From: JABCPE02 sp963516475
GTDB lineage: Bacteria; Bacteroidota; Bacteroidia; Flavobacteriales; Weeksellaceae
Assembly (NCBI GenBank): GCA_963516475.1
Contig: CAUQBR010000027.1
Location: 1 to 10,581, forward strand
Reading direction: 5' to 3'
DNA: 10,581 nucleotides
Within the stretch, counting starts at the first letter, position 1; each line of letters starts with the position of its first letter. A model generated the notes under the pieces. The model did not search any database and was not told the DNA's origin. It saw nothing but the letters and a program-made list of their open reading frames with translations. This document shows positions 7,301 through 10,581 of the stretch, in pieces. The position numbers and the translations under genes were made by a program.

Positions 7301-10300
7301 AAATAAAATATAGAAGAAATGAAATATATCAAGTTACATATTATCATAGAATTACCTTTATACAAGGTAACGCTTCGTGGCATATTAGCTTGATGTAGCA
7401 TTACTCTCTATCATACAACAAAAATCCCGAAGCGATAGCTTTGGGATTTTTGTTTATCCTTTACTTTCTACAAAAATCCCAAGTAAATTAATTAATTAGT
7501 TAGTTATCAATGTTTAGTCATTAACAATTGAATATTAAATTTAAAATATTAATTGAATGGGAAAAACCAATCCATATATTGAAGAAGTACGCCTGCGCAG
7601 TATCCGCACTCGCAAGCGCGTTGCTAAAACTGATTACGAAAAATATCTTCGCGAATGCTGTGATCGCCACGCTGAATTAGAAAAGCAGAAACGAACCATG
7701 CCGCTTGTACCACTTGAAAAACCATATCAAAAGGGATATGTGCGTTTTTTTGTGGTTCGTGATGATGTGAAACGCAGTAAATTGGGAGATTTTTTTGAGA
7801 ATCTTTTGGCTAAAATCAATACTTATCAATACGCTGATAACCGCAAATTCCAAAAAAAGAAAAAACGCAGAGGTAAGCGCATCTATCTCCCTAGAAAACA
7901 GGAATTATTATCATTTAGACAATGGGAGTGGGTAGATGCGATAGAAAAGGGCAAACTGGTAGCAGAAGAATGTAAATATTTTATGAAAGTGGAGCGTTAT
8001 AATTCTGTTTGTAAGCGTTTTGAAATTTATTATGAATTTGCTGAACCTTGGCGTTTTATGTTGAGAGTTAGACCTAATATCATTACGCATTACCGCCCAA
8101 TAAACCTTGAAATAGAGCATGAGTTGGCTGAACTGGATAAGGTTTTGAATGATTATAAAAACTGGGGAATTATTCAAAAAAAGGTGTTTTGTAATGGTTA
8201 TACTTGGAATCGTTATCAGAAAAAATGGGAAATTAAAGCAAAGTATAAACGCACTCCTCTAAAGGAAATAACAGAATTTAGAGCCAATGCTTCTGCTTTG
8301 GAAATAGCAGAAATGTTATTGGATAGTGAACATTATTAAAAAGAAATTATAAAATGGAAAAGATAATACAAATAACAGCAGGAAAAGGTCCTTTAGAATG
8401 CCAATGGGTAGTGGCGAAAGTACTCAAGACTTTCCTACAAGAAGCTACTCAAGAAGGCATCAGCTATATCATTCTCAGCCGTGAGGAAGGCGATGCCAAT
8501 CTCACTGTAAAATCAGTTACCGTGCAACTCAAAGGCAAGGAGTTAGCGCCGTTTTTGAAAAGTTGGCTCGGCACGGTGTGCTGGGTAGGTAAGAGCACTT
8601 TTCGCAAGTTTCACCAGCGTAGCAATTGGTATATAGGTGTTTTTGAACTTGACCAACTGCAACGCCAGACTTTTTCGGAGCGCGATATACAGTTCCAAAC
8701 CACTCGCTCGCAAGGCAATGGCGGACAGAATGTGAACAAGGTAAATTCAGCAGTACGCGCTACCCACCTACCTACAGGTATCAGCGTATTTGCGCAGGAC
8801 TCTCGTTCGCAGTTGGAGAATAAGAAACTCGCCCTCGCGCGCCTTAAAGAAAAACTTGCCGAAATAGAACTTCAGCAACTTGCCGAGCAAGCACAGAACC
8901 ATTGGAACAATCACACCCAAGTGCAACGCGGCAACCCTGTACGCACTTTCAAAGGTACCGATTTCAAAAGTAATTATGTAGAAAAGAGCTATAAGAAAAA
9001 ACGGGCAGAAGCGAAGAGGGAAATTAGTAAATTTGTTGATTAACAAATGAGCCAATGAGTGCTTTTAAGCCTTTCTGCTACTCTAAAAATAAAGTTTATG
9101 ACAGGAAGAATATATCAAGATACCCATTTCAACCTTAGCATACTCAATGGTTTGCCCATAGAGCAACTCAAAGTATGTGTAAATCCTGATGATGGAGGTG
9201 TTTTAATCGTCTATCTGAAAGCAGAAGGACAACCTATTTTTCATTTCTTTTTAGATGTGGGTATTGCTTTTTGTGAGTGTTGGAATGAGTATGAAGTAGA
9301 TGAGGACGATGATGACTATCGCTTTGATGACCTTACTGAGGTTTGGCAACTCAAAGGCAAACACATTAGCGCTATTTTTGCCGAAGAAGTAGCTGGAAAT
9401 AGTGAGATTACCTTTCTTTTGGAAGAAGGTGAAAAGCTCAGGCTCTACTATTGCCCCACAGAAGATAAGAGCTATTTTATTAAAGACAATGAGCCGATGA
9501 GTCAATTTGCCAATTTGTCAATGATGCAATTTGGCGAAATTGAGTAAAAACTAAAAGCAATATGATCAGAACAATTATTTTTGAAAAAGAAGAGGGTATA
9601 TCCTCTACAATTAGTGATATATTGATTCCGAGTTTGGGAGTAACACTGCCTATATGGATATATAATGAAGCAGGAGAAGCAGGTTTCTTTTCGCCTAAGC
9701 AAGAAGTTGCCTTTGAACAGTTCTTTTATCACAATTCCTATCGGGAACAACTCAAAGAGCAATTGCGGAACTTTTACGAAGAGTTGGTTAACGAAGGAGA
9801 GCTGGAGCGAAAGAATACACACCATTTTGAGCTTGATTTTGAATTTGTAGCTATCCCCAGTCAGTGTAAGACCTCTAAAAATGTTGTTTATGTAGGAGCT
9901 TTTACTAATTGGGATAGAGAAGATAGTGAATTTCCTTTGGAAGTAGAAATTTGTTTTGAAGAAGGAGAAGTCATGTGGATAGATGAACTCCACGGCAATT
10001 ATATTTTTCCACATTAAAAAATAAGGTCATGGAAGAACAGATACAAGAACTTTTAAATAGTATTCCTCAAGGAGTTACTTACACTACCTTTCCTGAAGAT
10101 CTCCTACCAGAGGATATTTCTCAAGAACGCATTGACGGTCTTAAGAAACTGCTTACTCACGAAGATGTCTTTATTGAACTTTGTGCTGCCCAACTACTTT
10201 GTGCGTGGGGGATAGATGAAGGTTTTAAGGCTTTGATACAACTGTATGAAGCAGGAAAAGCTGAAGGTTATTTTACGCATCGCTTGCATGGTTATGATGA

Positions 10301-10581
10301 AACTGCTGAACAACTTCTCTGGCCACTGTTGTATTATCAATCTACTAAGGAAGGGATTTCAAAAGAAGCAGGCGAGAAAGCCCTCCAACAGATTCGCCCT
10401 TATGTAAAGCAATTGCTACAAAAGGTACATAACCCAGAGCAATGGAAAAAATATGTAGAGGGTATTATCAATTAACATATTCATTCTGTGATAAATAGCA
10501 ATACTCACGGTGTTTCTATTTTAGGGAACAAACTCACTTATGAGTTCATTAAAAAAATTAAAACAATGACAAACAAAATCA

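Overview
The window looks like chromosome from a low-GC member of the Flavobacteriia (Bacteroidota), perhaps close to Chryseobacterium or Riemerella. The evidence is a type IX secretion (T9SS) sorting-domain protein, several promoters of the Bacteroidota form TTTG-N19-TAnnTTTG, A-rich leaders instead of Shine-Dalgarno sites, a PadR-PspC gene pair, and lptB next to yaaA. The genus assignment is inference.

Positions 1-7234 are mostly ordinary chromosomal genes. They are: a small membrane-associated protein; a two-gene unit of a VOC-fold (CatE-like) protein and a MoaF-like protein, followed by a short duplicated remnant of the VOC gene; a tiny T9SS sorting-domain protein on the minus strand; lptB (LPS export ATPase) and yaaA (peroxide stress), probably one operon; a small cysteine-rich lipoprotein on the minus strand; a PadR regulator coupled to a PspC-domain membrane protein, with a possible auto-operator in the promoter region; a PlsC-type acyltransferase whose catalytic HX4D motif reads HX4E; and a 208-residue putative lipoprotein behind a textbook promoter. 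Strong intrinsic terminators separate most units.

Positions 7235-7556 hold no recognisable gene but are not empty. They contain a long imperfect hairpin with G-U pairs (7325-7397) that coincides with a 24-codon mini-ORF, then a 17-bp terminator hairpin, then a third copy of the terminator arm, and an AT-rich inverted repeat touching the next start codon. This is the best candidate for an undescribed structured RNA.

Positions 7557-10581 look like accessory DNA. A lysine/arginine-rich protein I do not recognise is followed 14 bases later by prfH, the release-factor homologue that in other bacteria works with the RNA ligase RtcB to rescue ribosomes with damaged rRNA. No rtcB is present; the unknown basic gene sits where rtcB usually does. 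prfH is visibly richer in G+C than the rest. Three small, mostly acidic, unrelated proteins follow in close tandem, as in arrays of toxin-immunity genes. The first of these is bracketed by tandem 8-bp repeats of CAAT-type units, and the downstream array is read as its C-terminal tail. A further reading frame runs off the window end.
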